From contig JBJETQ010000010.1 of the NCBI GenBank assembly GCA_051883395.1, forward strand, positions 1 through 30,281: a stretch of 30,281 nt of DNA. The letters are read 5' to 3'. This document shows, piece after piece, positions 7,880-16,739 of the stretch. This stretch comes from HGM11368 sp051883395. GTDB lineage: Bacteria > Bacillota > Clostridia > Christensenellales > UBA3700. Position numbers and translations under genes: made by a program. Each line of letters begins with the position of its first letter. Within the stretch, counting starts at the first letter, position 1. The notes beneath the pieces are model-generated. The model saw only the letters and a program-made list of their open reading frames with translations. It searched no databases and was not told the origin of the DNA.

Positions 7880-9088
7880 TTACAACGATTCCACAATCTC
7901 TTTGGTTTCCCTTGCGATGACGAGTTCTTCGTTGGTAGGAATCACAAGAACCTTGACTTTGCTACGTGCGGTATTCAATTCGCAGAAGTTGCCCCTGGCT
8001 TCCTTCGACCTGTTTTTGTCCCTGTCAAATTCGATGCCCAAAAACTCTGTTTCACTCATTATCAGCTCTCTGAATTCGTAACTGTTTTCGCCTATTCCGC
8101 CCGTAAATACGACGCAATCAAGCCCGTTCATGGCAACAGCGTAAGAACCGATAAACTTTTTGACCTGATAGGCAAACATATCTTTGGCAAGCTGCGCTCT
8201 CTCGTTGCCTTCGTCTGCGGCGGCGCACAACATTCTTGCGTCGGAGCTGACTCCGCTCACTCCCAAAAATCCGCTCTGTTTGTTGAGATAATTGGTGGTT
8301 TCTTTGAGACTCATACCGGTATTGTCGGCAATCATTTCCACTACCGCAGGGTCGATGTCGCCGCATCTGGTACCCATCATTACGCCTGCCATAGGCGTCA
8401 TACCCATAGACGTATCAACGCACTTGCCGTCTTTGACAGCCGATATCGAGCTGCCGTTGCCAAGATGGCACGTTACGATATTGGCGCAAGGCAAACCCTT
8501 GGCTGTAAGATATTTGATGGCTTCTCCCGATACAAATTTGTGTGAAGTGCCGTGGAAACCGTATCTTCTGATTTGATATTTTTCGTATATTTCGTAAGGA
8601 ATACCGTACATGCTTGCCTTTTTTGGCATGGTGGAATGGAACGCCGTATCGAAAACAGCCACGTTAGAAACGTCAGGCAAAATAGCCTTGCAAGACTCAA
8701 TACAAGCAAGATTGGCAGGATTGTGCAAAGGTGCAAGATGAGCTACCGATTTGAGTTTTTTCATCTCGTCGTCTCCTACGTAAACAGAAGAATCGAATTC
8801 TTCGCCGCAATGCACTACCCTGTGTCCTATCGCCGCAATCTCCTTTACGCTGTCGATAACGCCGTATTCTTTGTTGACAAGACACTCCATAAGCAAATTG
8901 AATGCTTTGGTGTGGTCGTTTATCGTGTCTTCGATGACGACTTTTTTGTCGCCGTATTTGTGAGTGATGAGCGAACCTTCAAGGCCTATTTTTTCTACCA
9001 CGCCTTTGCAAAGCACGGTTTCCGTTTCCATCTCGATAAGTTGGTATTTGAGAGAAGAACTTCCTGCGTTTACAACCAATACTTTCAT
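7880..9088 (-). CDS. ackA: Acetate kinase
   Basis: 402 residues, the usual length. Converts acetyl phosphate and ADP to acetate and ATP, the ATP-yielding last step of acetogenic fermentation. Signatures: MKVLVVNAGSSSLKYQLIE at the N-terminus, GHRVVHCGE, the phosphate-2 loop in CHLGNGSSISAVKDGKCVDT, and the adenosine segment VVFTGGIGENSYEFRE near the C-terminus. It starts 10 bases after the pta stop and is translated from the same mRNA. No hairpin terminator is seen after it, so some read-through into rpmF is possible. Confidence 0.98.
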   Translation of the reverse strand: MKVLVVNAGSSSLKYQLIEMETETVLCKGVVEKIGLEGSLITHKYGDKKVVIEDTINDHTKAFNLLMECLVNKEYGVIDSVKEIAAIGHRVVHCGEEFDSSVYVGDDEMKKLKSVAHLAPLHNPANLACIESCKAILPDVSNVAVFDTAFHSTMPKKASMYGIPYEIYEKYQIRRYGFHGTSHKFVSGEAIKYLTAKGLPCANIVTCHLGNGSSISAVKDGKCVDTSMGMTPMAGVMMGTRCGDIDPAVVEMIADNTGMSLKETTNYLNKQSGFLGVSGVSSDARMLCAAADEGNERAQLAKDMFAYQVKKFIGSYAVAMNGLDCVVFTGGIGENSYEFRELIMSETEFLGIEFDRDKNRSKEARGNFCELNTARSKVKVLVIPTNEELVIARETKEIVESL

Positions 9089-9098
9089 ATGCTACTCC

Positions 9099-10094
9099 TT
9101 ATATCTGACTTGCCTGTACGGCCGTAATAGCCACAACTGCTACTATATCGTCGCTCACGCAACCACGTGAAAGGTCGTTGACAGGTTTTGCAAAACCTTG
9201 ACAAACAGGTCCGATAGCTTCCGCTCCGCTAAATCTCTGAGTGAGCTTGTATCCGATATTGCCTGCTTCCAAAGACGGAAAGATAAATACGTTGGCTTTG
9301 CCTGCCACCTTGCTGCCCGGAGCTTTGAGTTGTCCCACTTCAGGAACTATTGCGGCGTCAACCTGCAAGTCGCCGTCGATTTCTATTTCCGGCGCTCTTT
9401 CCTGAACAAGTCGGGTTGCTTCCACAACCTTGTCTACGTTGGCGTGTTTTGCGCTTCCTTTGGTAGAGAATGACAGCATAGCCACCTTTGGTTGGTCTAT
9501 ACCTGCCAAAGCTTTGGCTGTGGCGGTAGAAGAAATAGCTATATCTGCAAGCTGCTCTGCAGTCGGGTCGATATTGACGGCGCAGTCGCCGAATACCATT
9601 ATGTCGTTGCCCTTATAAGGAGTATTTTCAAAAGACATCAAAAATACGCTGCTCACCGTCTTGGTACCAGGTTTGGTCTTGACTATTGTCAAGCCGCTTT
9701 TGAGAACGTTGCCGGTAGAATTGATTGCTCCTGCAACCATACCGTCGGCTTCTCCCTTGCGGGTCATCATTGCGCCGTAATTGAGATTTTTTCTCATCTC
9801 AACTCTCGCCTGTTCCAAAGTCATACCTTTGGCTTTGCGCAATTCGTACAGTTCGTTGGCGTAATCTTCGATATCTGCGGTCATAGGATTGACTATTCTG
9901 ATACCGTCAAAATCCACGTCGGGATATTTTTCTTTCAAATTTGCTTCGTCTGCAAGCAAAATGATTTTTGCGATTCCTTGCTGCGTAATGGTCTGTGCGG
10001 CTTTGACGGTTCTTGGTTCGTCGCCTTCCGCCAAAACTATCGTCTTGCCCAGCGTCTTGGCCTTGGCAATTATTGAGTCGATAATCTTGCTCAT
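9099..10094 (-). CDS. pta: Phosphate acetyltransferase
   Basis: 331 residues, the short (catalytic-domain only) form. Converts acetyl-CoA and phosphate to acetyl phosphate, the substrate for the adjacent AckA. Recognisable segments: GEADGMVAGAINSTGNVLKSG, a PGTKTVSSVFLM segment, ADIAISSTATAKAL, QVDAAIVPEVGQLKAPGSKVAG and ANVFIFPSLEAGNIGYKL. The start is the ATG of MSKIID at 10092-10094, with GGGGGA a few bases upstream. A longer in-frame reading to 10157 would run into the -10 box, so it is rejected. With ackA it forms a two-gene unit for substrate-level phosphorylation. Confidence 0.97.
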   Translation of the reverse strand: MSKIIDSIIAKAKTLGKTIVLAEGDEPRTVKAAQTITQQGIAKIILLADEANLKEKYPDVDFDGIRIVNPMTADIEDYANELYELRKAKGMTLEQARVEMRKNLNYGAMMTRKGEADGMVAGAINSTGNVLKSGLTIVKTKPGTKTVSSVFLMSFENTPYKGNDIMVFGDCAVNIDPTAEQLADIAISSTATAKALAGIDQPKVAMLSFSTKGSAKHANVDKVVEATRLVQERAPEIEIDGDLQVDAAIVPEVGQLKAPGSKVAGKANVFIFPSLEAGNIGYKLTQRFSGAEAIGPVCQGFAKPVNDLSRGCVSDDIVAVVAITAVQASQI

Positions 10095-10156
10095 ACTTCC
10101 CCCTGATAAATACTTTATTTTTTTGATAAAATCATCTATAATGATATTATAGGTCA

Positions 10157-10185
10157 ATTATACAACTTGACTGAATAATTGTAAA
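10157..10185 (-). promoter_or_regulatory. Sigma-A promoter for pta-ackA
   Basis: Minus strand TTTACA (10180-10185), 17-nt spacer, perfect TATAAT (10157-10162). The predicted start site is about 55 nt upstream of the pta ATG. The plus-strand gene tmcAL begins only 30 bases beyond the -35, so its own promoter must overlap this region; no convincing plus-strand hexamer pair was found. Confidence 0.8.
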
Positions 10186-10214
10186 GTAATAAGCACCAAA
10201 AAAGGCAGGCTTTT

Positions 10215-11351
10215 ATGTCCTATTGTTTCATAATTTGCGAATATAATCCGCTCCACAACGGACACGTATATCATATCGACCGTAGCAGAAGGCTGACGGG
10301 CGGCGACGTGATTTGCGTGATGAGCGGCAATACCGTCCAGCGTGGAGAACTGGCTGTCGCCGACAAATACACAAGAGCCGAATGGGCAATAAAAGCCGGT
10401 GCCGATATGGTAATAGAATTGCCTGCCGTATACAGTCAGAGTCCTGCCGAGATTTTTGCTCTGGGCGCAATAAAAATTATTTCAAAATTTACTCGTCCTG
10501 CCTATCTTTGTTTCGGTTCCGAGTGTGCAGACGTAGAATTGCTTTCTGAACTTGCTCACGTATTGACTGACAACCGACAAGTCGACCTGCTCACGCAAGA
10601 CAATCTCGCTCGTGGGCTGTCCTACCCGCAGGCTTATTCTCTTGCCGTCAAGTCAGTTTGTCTTTCTGACGGCAAAGACGGTCTGTCGTCCCTTCTCGAC
10701 TCTCCCAACAATCTGCTGGCAATAGAATATATCAAAGCAATCAATGCCTTATCTGGAGACATTACACCTTTGGCAATACAGCGCAAAGGAGAATACAACG
10801 ACTTGTCAACCAACGGAGAATTTGCGTCGGCTACGGCATTGCGCCATTCTATAAAAGACAAGGACGTTCTTTACAGATATTGTCCCGACTACGTTGCCGA
10901 CTTTCTGCTCGACTACAAAGATTGTGATGACAAACTGTTCTCTTTGTTGTCATTTCAGCTATCACGCATCGACCTAAGCAAAATATGCGGCGTAAAAGAA
11001 GGAATTGACAACAGAATACTCAAAAAACTCGATACGTCTTGCGATTTTCAAAGTTTTTTGCAAGCCGTCAAAACCAAAAGATACCCTATGGCATACGTCA
11101 AGAGATTGTTGCTCAACGCTCTCACCGACAACGAGATGACATACGACGACATTCACTCACGCCCTATCGGATACGTCAACGTTCTTGCCGTCAGAGAAAA
11201 CAAAAAAAATCTGCTGTCATTGTTCGATTGCCCAATCACCGCCAAACAGTCCGACGCCCACAAAGCGCAGGAAGACGCCGTACAGGTCAACGCAGACCTT
11301 CTATTTTCTTCCGTCAGGTACAAATATAACAGCGTAATGTCGGTACTATAA
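10215..11351 (+). CDS. tmcAL: tRNA(Met) cytidine acetate ligase TmcAL
   Basis: 378 residues, COG1323 nucleotidyltransferase family (formerly YlbM). In Bacillus subtilis TmcAL uses acetate and ATP to acetylate C34 of elongator tRNA(Met). Visible: the HxGH nucleotidyl-transfer motif HNGH (14-17) in CEYNPLHNGHVYHIDRSR, then MSGNTVQRGELAVADKYTRAEWAI and ADMVIELPAVYSQSPAEIFALGA, all typical. It uses acetate, the product of the neighbouring divergent pta-ackA; this link is suggestive only. An AGGCAGG lies shortly upstream of the ATG. Confidence 0.93.
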   Translation: MSYCFIICEYNPLHNGHVYHIDRSRRLTGGDVICVMSGNTVQRGELAVADKYTRAEWAIKAGADMVIELPAVYSQSPAEIFALGAIKIISKFTRPAYLCFGSECADVELLSELAHVLTDNRQVDLLTQDNLARGLSYPQAYSLAVKSVCLSDGKDGLSSLLDSPNNLLAIEYIKAINALSGDITPLAIQRKGEYNDLSTNGEFASATALRHSIKDKDVLYRYCPDYVADFLLDYKDCDDKLFSLLSFQLSRIDLSKICGVKEGIDNRILKKLDTSCDFQSFLQAVKTKRYPMAYVKRLLLNALTDNEMTYDDIHSRPIGYVNVLAVRENKKNLLSLFDCPITAKQSDAHKAQEDAVQVNADLLFSSVRYKYNSVMSVL

Positions 11352-11392
11352 AGCGCAAGTATGAAATCAAATCGGCTCTCATATAATTGAAT

Positions 11393-12382
11393 ATGGAGCG
11401 AAGCGTAAATTTAAAAAAAGCCCTGCCCCTGTCGTTGGTAGCAGGTTTTTTTATTTTGTTTCTCATCATCAATCCGTCGAGATATATGGCGTCGGTAACC
11501 CGTTCGTTGTTATTGTTTGCCAAAGCGGTATTTCCGTCGCTCTTTCCTTTTTTGTTCTTTTCCCGATTGCTCACCTGCATAGGCGGCGGATATTTACTCG
11601 GCAACGTTTTTGCTCGTCCCGTATCCAAAGTTTTTCATGCTCCGCAATTAGCCGGATACGTAATGATACTCAGTCTCATCAGCGGTTATCCCGTCGGTAG
11701 CAAAATTATATGCGACCTGTGCGACGCAGGCATGATAACCAAAGCCGACGCAAAAAGGATAACGGCGTTTTGTTCTACTTCGGGACCGCTATTTATACTC
11801 GGTACGGTGGGCGCAACGCTCTTTGACTGTCCGACTATGGGATACGTCATTCTCGCCTGTCATATTGTAGCAACAATCATCAACGGTATAATTTTTCGCC
11901 CGAAAAACATTCCGCCATCACAGATTATGCCCACTCCACAAGCTCCCGATTCCGTACTCGACTCCTGTATCAAAGACAGTATTGCCACCATTCTTGCCGT
12001 AGGCGGATATATCACCATATTCGGCATGATAGGCGACGTACTGATTGACGTCGGCGTCGTGGACGTCATTGCCGACGCAATGCAGACGGTATTGAAATAT
12101 TTTGAGCCGAGCGGCTTACTCAGCTACGGAATATCGCTGTCGCTCATAGAGCTGACACGTGGCTTCGATTATATCGCATCGTCCGGTGTAGACGTAAAAA
12201 CAGCCCTGCCTTTTCTGGCGGGGCTTGTATCCATGGGCGGTGCGTGTATCACCTTTCAGTCTATGGGCTTTCTGAGTAAATGCGGCGTCTCGACTCCTTA
12301 TTATCTTCTGACAAAATTCAGCCAGTCGACAATCACGTTTACTCTCGCTTTTATTGTCTGCCGTTTCGTCAATTTCTCTTGA
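11393..12382 (+). CDS. ylbJ: YlbJ-type sporulation integral membrane protein
   Basis: About 329 residues, strongly hydrophobic, with roughly eight membrane helices: early ones at about 15-35 and 42-70, and a conserved LSLISGYPVGSKIICDLCDAGMI followed by FCSTSGPLFILGTVG. These are hallmarks of the YlbJ family (nucleoside-recognition/Gate fold), required for sporulation in Bacillus. The segment SLIELTRGFDYI is also conserved. The ATG at 11393 has no clear ribosome site but lies 5 bases after a TATAAT (11382-11387), so the mRNA may be leaderless; TTG at 11387 is an alternative start two codons upstream. It follows tmcAL by 41 bases. Its 3' end overlaps the convergent minus gene by 14 nt. Confidence 0.88.
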   Translation: MERSVNLKKALPLSLVAGFFILFLIINPSRYMASVTRSLLLFAKAVFPSLFPFLFFSRLLTCIGGGYLLGNVFARPVSKVFHAPQLAGYVMILSLISGYPVGSKIICDLCDAGMITKADAKRITAFCSTSGPLFILGTVGATLFDCPTMGYVILACHIVATIINGIIFRPKNIPPSQIMPTPQAPDSVLDSCIKDSIATILAVGGYITIFGMIGDVLIDVGVVDVIADAMQTVLKYFEPSGLLSYGISLSLIELTRGFDYIASSGVDVKTALPFLAGLVSMGGACITFQSMGFLSKCGVSTPYYLLTKFSQSTITFTLAFIVCRFVNFS

Positions 12383-12845
12383 CAGGTGCGCTCATCATCT
12401 TAAACAATTCCTGTTTGCTTGCCGATACGTCGTCAAGCGTCTGTCTGAGATAATATTCCGCTCCGTTCATCACGTCGGCAATTTGTTTATAGCTCTGGTC
12501 TATCACGTTGTTTGCATAAGCCGTTGCGTCGTCGGCAATCTTCTGAGCCTGACTCCTTGCCTGCACGATAATTTCGTTTTCGCTGAGCATACGATTGGCT
12601 TCTCTCTCGGCATTTGCCAACACGTCGTCTGCCGCCAGTCTTGCGTCTTCCATAAGAGCGTCTCTTTGCTGAATAATTACTCTGGCTTCGGCAATAGAGT
12701 TAGGCAAAGAATCTTTGACCGACGCAATAATTTCGAGAGCAGCTACGTCGTCGATTATTCTTCCGTTGCCGATTATAGGCTTTTTGCCCAATCTTATCAT
12801 TTCCGCCAACTTGTCCAGCATATCTTCGATATTGATATTATTCAT
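12369..12845 (-). CDS. Coiled-coil protein (V-type ATPase subunit H/DivIVA-like), unknown role
   Basis: 158 residues, no signal peptide. The N-terminus (MNNINIEDMLDKLAEMIRLGKKP) is followed by a long amphipathic, alanine- and charge-rich helix (about 55-140). Similar small proteins are encoded next to coaD in Clostridia and are often labelled 'ATPase' because the helix resembles V-ATPase subunit H. No catalytic motif is visible. The start is the second in-frame ATG (12843-12845), which has GGAG 7 bases upstream and overlaps the rsmD-coaD stop by 8 bases, suggesting translational coupling. It is the last gene of the hydratase-fthC-rsmD/coaD operon and overlaps the end of ylbJ on the other strand by 14 nt. 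Confidence 0.8.
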   Translation of the reverse strand: MNNINIEDMLDKLAEMIRLGKKPIIGNGRIIDDVAALEIIASVKDSLPNSIAEARVIIQQRDALMEDARLAADDVLANAEREANRMLSENEIIVQARSQAQKIADDATAYANNVIDQSYKQIADVMNGAEYYLRQTLDDVSASKQELFKMMSAPVKRN

Positions 12846-13848
12846 AATTGTCTCCATAAATTTTTTCTATTGTTTTTATGCAATTTTCAGGTACAAACCC
12901 TTTGAGTGATTGTTTGTTTCTGAGCATATCTCTTACAAGCGTAGACGACACGTTCATTTCTTTGTCCGATTTTATCAGCAACGTGTCGACGTCTCCGTGC
13001 GACTTGTTAAATTCGCTCATGTACGTTTCGTAAGCCAGGTCTTTGTCGTCCCTGTACCCCCTGACGATATTGCCGATTTTGTGTCTGTTGCAATACTCAA
13101 ACACCATACCGCCGTCGCTATCGACTCTCACGTTGATTTCCTTTTCCAACGCCTTAGCAACAATGACTTTTCTCTGTTCTCTGTCAAAAAGATAGCTCTT
13201 GTCAGGGTTATCAGCCACCAGCACGACGACTTTATCCCACTCTTTCAACGCCTGTTCCACCAGCCATACGTGTCCTTGCGTAATTGGGTCGAAACTGCCG
13301 GGTATCAGCGCTATCTTCCTTGTTTTTGCTATATAATCTACCACGGTGCAGCCGTATTTTCTGCTTTTGGCGATATAAAACCCGTCGTCAAGACTGTACT
13401 TTTTGTCTTTGTCATGCTCATAAATAATATATCCGCCTTCGTTGAGAATATCTTTTTGAGCAACTATATTGCAGATTTCCGATATATAATCAGTTCTGTA
13501 AGGCGGATCGACAAAGATAAAATCCTGCTTGCCCACGCCTTTGAGCGTTTCGACAAAGTCGGCATTGACAACTCTGTAATTATCCTTGATTCCGCTCAGA
13601 TTTTTCTGAGTCAGGGCTATGCTGGCTTTGCTTTTATCTGCAAAAATCACCTGCTTTGCGCCCCTTGACAATGCTTCTATACCGATACCGCCGCTACCGC
13701 AGAACAGGTCAAGAAAACAACTGCCAGGCACATCGAACTGTATGGTATTGAATACGTTTTCTTTTACCTTATCGCTCGTCGGTCTGACTTCGTTGCCCTT
13801 TGGCGATTCTATTTTTCTTCCACGGTATTTTCCGCTGACAACTCTCAT
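12838..13848 (-). CDS. rsmD-coaD: Fused RsmD (16S rRNA m2G966 methyltransferase) - CoaD (phosphopantetheine adenylyltransferase)
   Basis: 336 residues carrying two complete enzymes. Residues 1-172 are RsmD: RPTSDKVKENVFN (22-34), SAM motif I FLDLFCGSGGIGIEALSRGA (45-64) and catalytic DPPY (114-117). Residues about 177-336 are CoaD, the fourth step of CoA synthesis: IPGSFDPITQGH (182-193) with the TxGH nucleotidyl motif, RGYRDDKDLAYE (263-274) and the VSSTLVRDML segment (300-309). The two genes are commonly adjacent in Bacillota; here they share one frame with a junction of only a few residues (near 172-177). No stop, ATG or ribosome site is seen at the junction, so a genuine fusion is likely. 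Overlaps the fthC stop by ATGA. Confidence 0.93.
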   Translation of the reverse strand: MRVVSGKYRGRKIESPKGNEVRPTSDKVKENVFNTIQFDVPGSCFLDLFCGSGGIGIEALSRGAKQVIFADKSKASIALTQKNLSGIKDNYRVVNADFVETLKGVGKQDFIFVDPPYRTDYISEICNIVAQKDILNEGGYIIYEHDKDKKYSLDDGFYIAKSRKYGCTVVDYIAKTRKIALIPGSFDPITQGHVWLVEQALKEWDKVVVLVADNPDKSYLFDREQRKVIVAKALEKEINVRVDSDGGMVFEYCNRHKIGNIVRGYRDDKDLAYETYMSEFNKSHGDVDTLLIKSDKEMNVSSTLVRDMLRNKQSLKGFVPENCIKTIEKIYGDNYE

Positions 13849-14384
13849 TTTACAATTTCCTTATCGGATACGATATAGTCCATTCTGACGTCCCATTCGT
13901 CTGCATCAATCTCGTCTACCAACTGACAGTCAAAACAAATTCCTACCTTGATGCAACGGCACTTGCCAAAAAATCTGTCATAATAGCCCTTGCCTTTGCC
14001 AAGACGATTCAGTTTCCTGTCCCCTGCCACCATAGGCGTAATGCAAATATCGACGTCGGCTTGCCGGGCAGATATTTCTTTGCCGCAAGGCTCCTGTATT
14101 CCAAAAGCTCCCTTGACAAAGTCGCCGTTTTTGTCGTATCTTACGAGCATCATCTCGTCGTCTCGCACAACGGGCATAAATATTTCTGCTTTGCCTTCAA
14201 AATATTCTATCAAACCGCTCGTGTCAACTTCGCTTGCCAAAGCATTGTATATACATACTCTTTTTGCTTTCAGACCAAGTCCGACAAAATTTCGCACAAC
14301 TTTTTCGCTGGCGCTTTGTTTTTCGCTATCGCTCATGTTTGCAATTGCGGCTGATATTTTTTCTCTAAGCTGCCTTTTTGACAT
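13845..14384 (-). CDS. fthC: 5-formyltetrahydrofolate cyclo-ligase
   Basis: 179 residues (MTHFS family). Converts 5-formyl-THF to 5,10-methenyl-THF with ATP, keeping the one-carbon folate pool usable. Visible: N-terminal KRQLREKISAAIANMS, VCIYNALASEVDTSGLIEYF, the DICITPMVAGDRKLNRLGKGKGYYDRFF segment (the ATP/folate-binding GxGKGYYDR motif) and VGICFDCQLVDEIDADEWDVRMD at the end. It begins 1 base after the hydratase stop and overlaps the rsmD-coaD start by 4 bases (ATGA), so it is translated from the same mRNA. Confidence 0.95.
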   Translation of the reverse strand: MSKRQLREKISAAIANMSDSEKQSASEKVVRNFVGLGLKAKRVCIYNALASEVDTSGLIEYFEGKAEIFMPVVRDDEMMLVRYDKNGDFVKGAFGIQEPCGKEISARQADVDICITPMVAGDRKLNRLGKGKGYYDRFFGKCRCIKVGICFDCQLVDEIDADEWDVRMDYIVSDKEIVK

Positions 14385-14385
14385 A

Positions 14386-16644
14386 TCACATCTGACTCTT
14401 GTAATAGTTGATAAGACAGCCCTGTTTGATTATTTCCCTTTCGGCGTCGGTCAATGCGTCAAGTTTCAACGCTACGTCAAAAGATTTATCTCCCCTTACC
14501 ACTTTGGCTACAAAGTCTCTCTTGCCGCTCATAAGCGTTTCTCTGACGTCCTTGACAATCACTATATCGCCCTGCTCGAATTTGTCGTCGCTCACAAAAG
14601 GCAACATTCCCCAGTTGATAAGGTTGCTGCGATATCTCTTGGTTGCGTATTCTTTGGCGATATTGCACACGCCGCCCAGCACTCTCTGACAGCTTGCGGC
14701 TTGTTCTCTTGCGCTGCCGTCGCCAGGTTTTACGGCGTACACGCCGCTTCCTATCGAAATAGTGCCTTCTAGTTGCAAACCCGATTTCTTTATTGCGTCG
14801 GCATATTCCTGTGGCAGTCCGCTTTCTCTCCTTGACAGTTCGTCGGCATAAATTTTCTTTGCTCTGCCAACGTATTGCGGTTCTTTTCTTGACAGCGCAA
14901 ACTCTGCAAGTTTGAGCGGATTGCTGCGATAACTGGACGTTTCGCCCGACGGTATAAGTTCGTCGGTGGTAGTAACGGGGTCATATATTGCCGCTGCCAA
15001 TTTGACTAAGATATTGTCAGTCAAAGAAATAACTTCCGGCCAGTCGCAGATGTTAGGTCCGTATTCCAATTCGGCTTGCGGTTGCGGATTGCCCCAACCG
15101 TTATACACACGCTTTGCATATATGCTTGCGTCATACTCAAATGTAGGTATCGTATCGTCGTAATCTACGCTTGTCGCAGCAGTCAACACACCGCCGTTTG
15201 CCGCCGTAGCCGCAATGGAACGGGCGTCCATGAGCGCAACGGAAGCAATCTGATTGTTGCCCGGTTTGCTTCCTTCTCTGCTCTCGAAGTTGCGTGTCGT
15301 ATGTCTGATAGACAAAGCGTTGTTTGCAGGAACGTCGCCTGCGCCGAAACATGGTCCGCAGAATGCCGATTTTATGTTGGCGCCTGCTTTGACAAGGTCG
15401 GCAATCGCACCTTTTTTGAGCAAATCGTAATATATCGGCGTTGAAGAAGGATACACGTTGAGCGTAAACTTACCGCTACCCACACATTTATCTTTGAGAA
15501 TATTTGCCGCTTCGATTACGTTGTCGTAAGTTCCGCCTGCGCAACCGGCTATAACGCCTTGTTCCACCATAACTTTTCCGTCTACGATTTTGTCTGTCAG
15601 GCGGAAGGTTATTTTAGGATTGCCCAGCAACTTGTTGCCTTCCTTTTCTACTTGCGACAATATATCGTAAGGGTTGTCTATGACGTCCTGCAAAGCAAAC
15701 ACGTTGCTTGGGTGGAAAGGAAGTGCAATCTGCGGTACTATCTCGTCGAGATTGACGTCCACTACGCCGTCATAATAAGCCACGTCGGCAGGGCTGATAG
15801 GTCTATAGTCGTCCATTCTGCCCCTTACGGCATAATAATTTTTCACTTCTTCGTCGTCGGTACGCCATATCGACGAAAGACAGGTCGTTTCGGTAGTCAT
15901 AACGTCTATACCGTTGCGGTATTCAATCGCAAGATTGGCAATGCCGTCCCCGACAAATTCCATAACTTTGTTTTTGACGTATCCCTTTGCAAACACAGCT
16001 CCTATGATAGACAGAGCTACGTCCTGCGGTCCGACTCCCTTGCGTGGTTTCCCGGTAAGGTTGACGGCTATTACGTCTGGATATTTGATGTCGTAAGTGC
16101 GGCCAAGCAATTGTTTTACAAGTTCCGGACCGCCTTCACCAACAGCCATTGTTCCCAATGCGCCGTATCTGGTATGCGAATCGCTTCCCAACAGCATTTT
16201 GCCGCAACCGCTCATACACTCTCTCATATAGGTATGAATGACTGCTTGATGAGGAGGAACGAAAATTCCGCCGTACTTTTTGGCTGCGCTCAGACCGAAA
16301 ACGTGGTCGTCTTCGTTTATCGTGCCGCCCACGGCGCACAGACTGTTGTGGCAGTTGGTAAGCACGTAAGGAATAGGAAATTCTTTGAGACCGCTGGCTT
16401 TTGCCGTCTGGATTATACCTACGTAAGTGATGTCGTGCGATGCCAGTCCGTCAAACTTGATGTTGAGCGCACCGTCTTTTGCAGCTTGTCCGCCTGCGTT
16501 GTGAGCCGAAAGAATGGAATATGCCATAGTACCCTGATAGGCTCTTTCAATGACACTCGCCTGCAAACCCAGTTGTTTTACTTGATTCTCGTCATAAAAA
16601 CGTCCGTTGACGAGATACATGCCTTGTTGAGAAAGTTTAATCAT
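14386..16644 (-). CDS. Aconitase-superfamily hydratase (aconitate hydratase or YbhJ-like)
   Basis: 752 residues, the whole aconitase layout. The 4Fe-4S ligands are present: C368 in GCAGGTYDN, and C429/C432 in FCGPCFGAGD. GSDSHT (153-158) and the C-terminal swivelling domain with GDGSAREQAA (641-650; Ser644 and Arg646 correspond to the aconitase GSSRE site) are also seen. However, the canonical CTNSS motif is replaced by CAGGT, and the RNF-GRN loop by RNFESREG. The length fits the poorly characterised 'hydratase' branch that includes E. coli YbhJ, so the substrate is uncertain; citrate/aconitate is only one possibility. GGAG lies 7 bases upstream of the ATG. First gene of a four-gene operon with promoter at 16678-16706. 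Confidence 0.88.
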   Translation of the reverse strand: MIKLSQQGMYLVNGRFYDENQVKQLGLQASVIERAYQGTMAYSILSAHNAGGQAAKDGALNIKFDGLASHDITYVGIIQTAKASGLKEFPIPYVLTNCHNSLCAVGGTINEDDHVFGLSAAKKYGGIFVPPHQAVIHTYMRECMSGCGKMLLGSDSHTRYGALGTMAVGEGGPELVKQLLGRTYDIKYPDVIAVNLTGKPRKGVGPQDVALSIIGAVFAKGYVKNKVMEFVGDGIANLAIEYRNGIDVMTTETTCLSSIWRTDDEEVKNYYAVRGRMDDYRPISPADVAYYDGVVDVNLDEIVPQIALPFHPSNVFALQDVIDNPYDILSQVEKEGNKLLGNPKITFRLTDKIVDGKVMVEQGVIAGCAGGTYDNVIEAANILKDKCVGSGKFTLNVYPSSTPIYYDLLKKGAIADLVKAGANIKSAFCGPCFGAGDVPANNALSIRHTTRNFESREGSKPGNNQIASVALMDARSIAATAANGGVLTAATSVDYDDTIPTFEYDASIYAKRVYNGWGNPQPQAELEYGPNICDWPEVISLTDNILVKLAAAIYDPVTTTDELIPSGETSSYRSNPLKLAEFALSRKEPQYVGRAKKIYADELSRRESGLPQEYADAIKKSGLQLEGTISIGSGVYAVKPGDGSAREQAASCQRVLGGVCNIAKEYATKRYRSNLINWGMLPFVSDDKFEQGDIVIVKDVRETLMSGKRDFVAKVVRGDKSFDVALKLDALTDAEREIIKQGCLINYYKSQM

Positions 16645-16677
16645 AAATGCTCCGTTGCTAAAAAACTTATTAAAAAT

Positions 16678-16706
16678 ATATTACAACAAACTACTTCAAA
16701 AATCAA
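16678..16706 (-). promoter_or_regulatory. Sigma-A promoter for the hydratase-fthC-rsmD/coaD operon
   Basis: Minus strand TTGATT (16701-16706), 17-nt spacer, TAATAT (16678-16683). It lies directly after the possible terminator of the upstream DUF2156 gene. Confidence 0.6.
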
Positions 16707-16732
16707 TAAAAAACGGCTTATTATATAAAGCG
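16707..16732 (-). terminator. Possible weak terminator after the DUF2156 gene
   Basis: Minus strand GCGCTTTAT and ATAAGCCGT pair imperfectly (one mismatch, two G-U) around a 3-nt loop, followed by six T. It starts 8 bases after the DUF2156 stop. Confidence 0.45.
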
Positions 16733-16739
16733 CTCTGCG

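Noticed and set aside
10095..10157. N-terminal extension of Pta by 21 residues
   Set aside because: It would begin inside the -10 box of the pta promoter, and the downstream ATG has a strong GGGGGA ribosome site.
11358..11395. Sigma-E type (sporulation) promoter before ylbJ
   Set aside because: CATATAAT at 11380-11387 resembles a sigma-E -10, but no matching -35 is present at the right distance, so only the TATAAT is noted.
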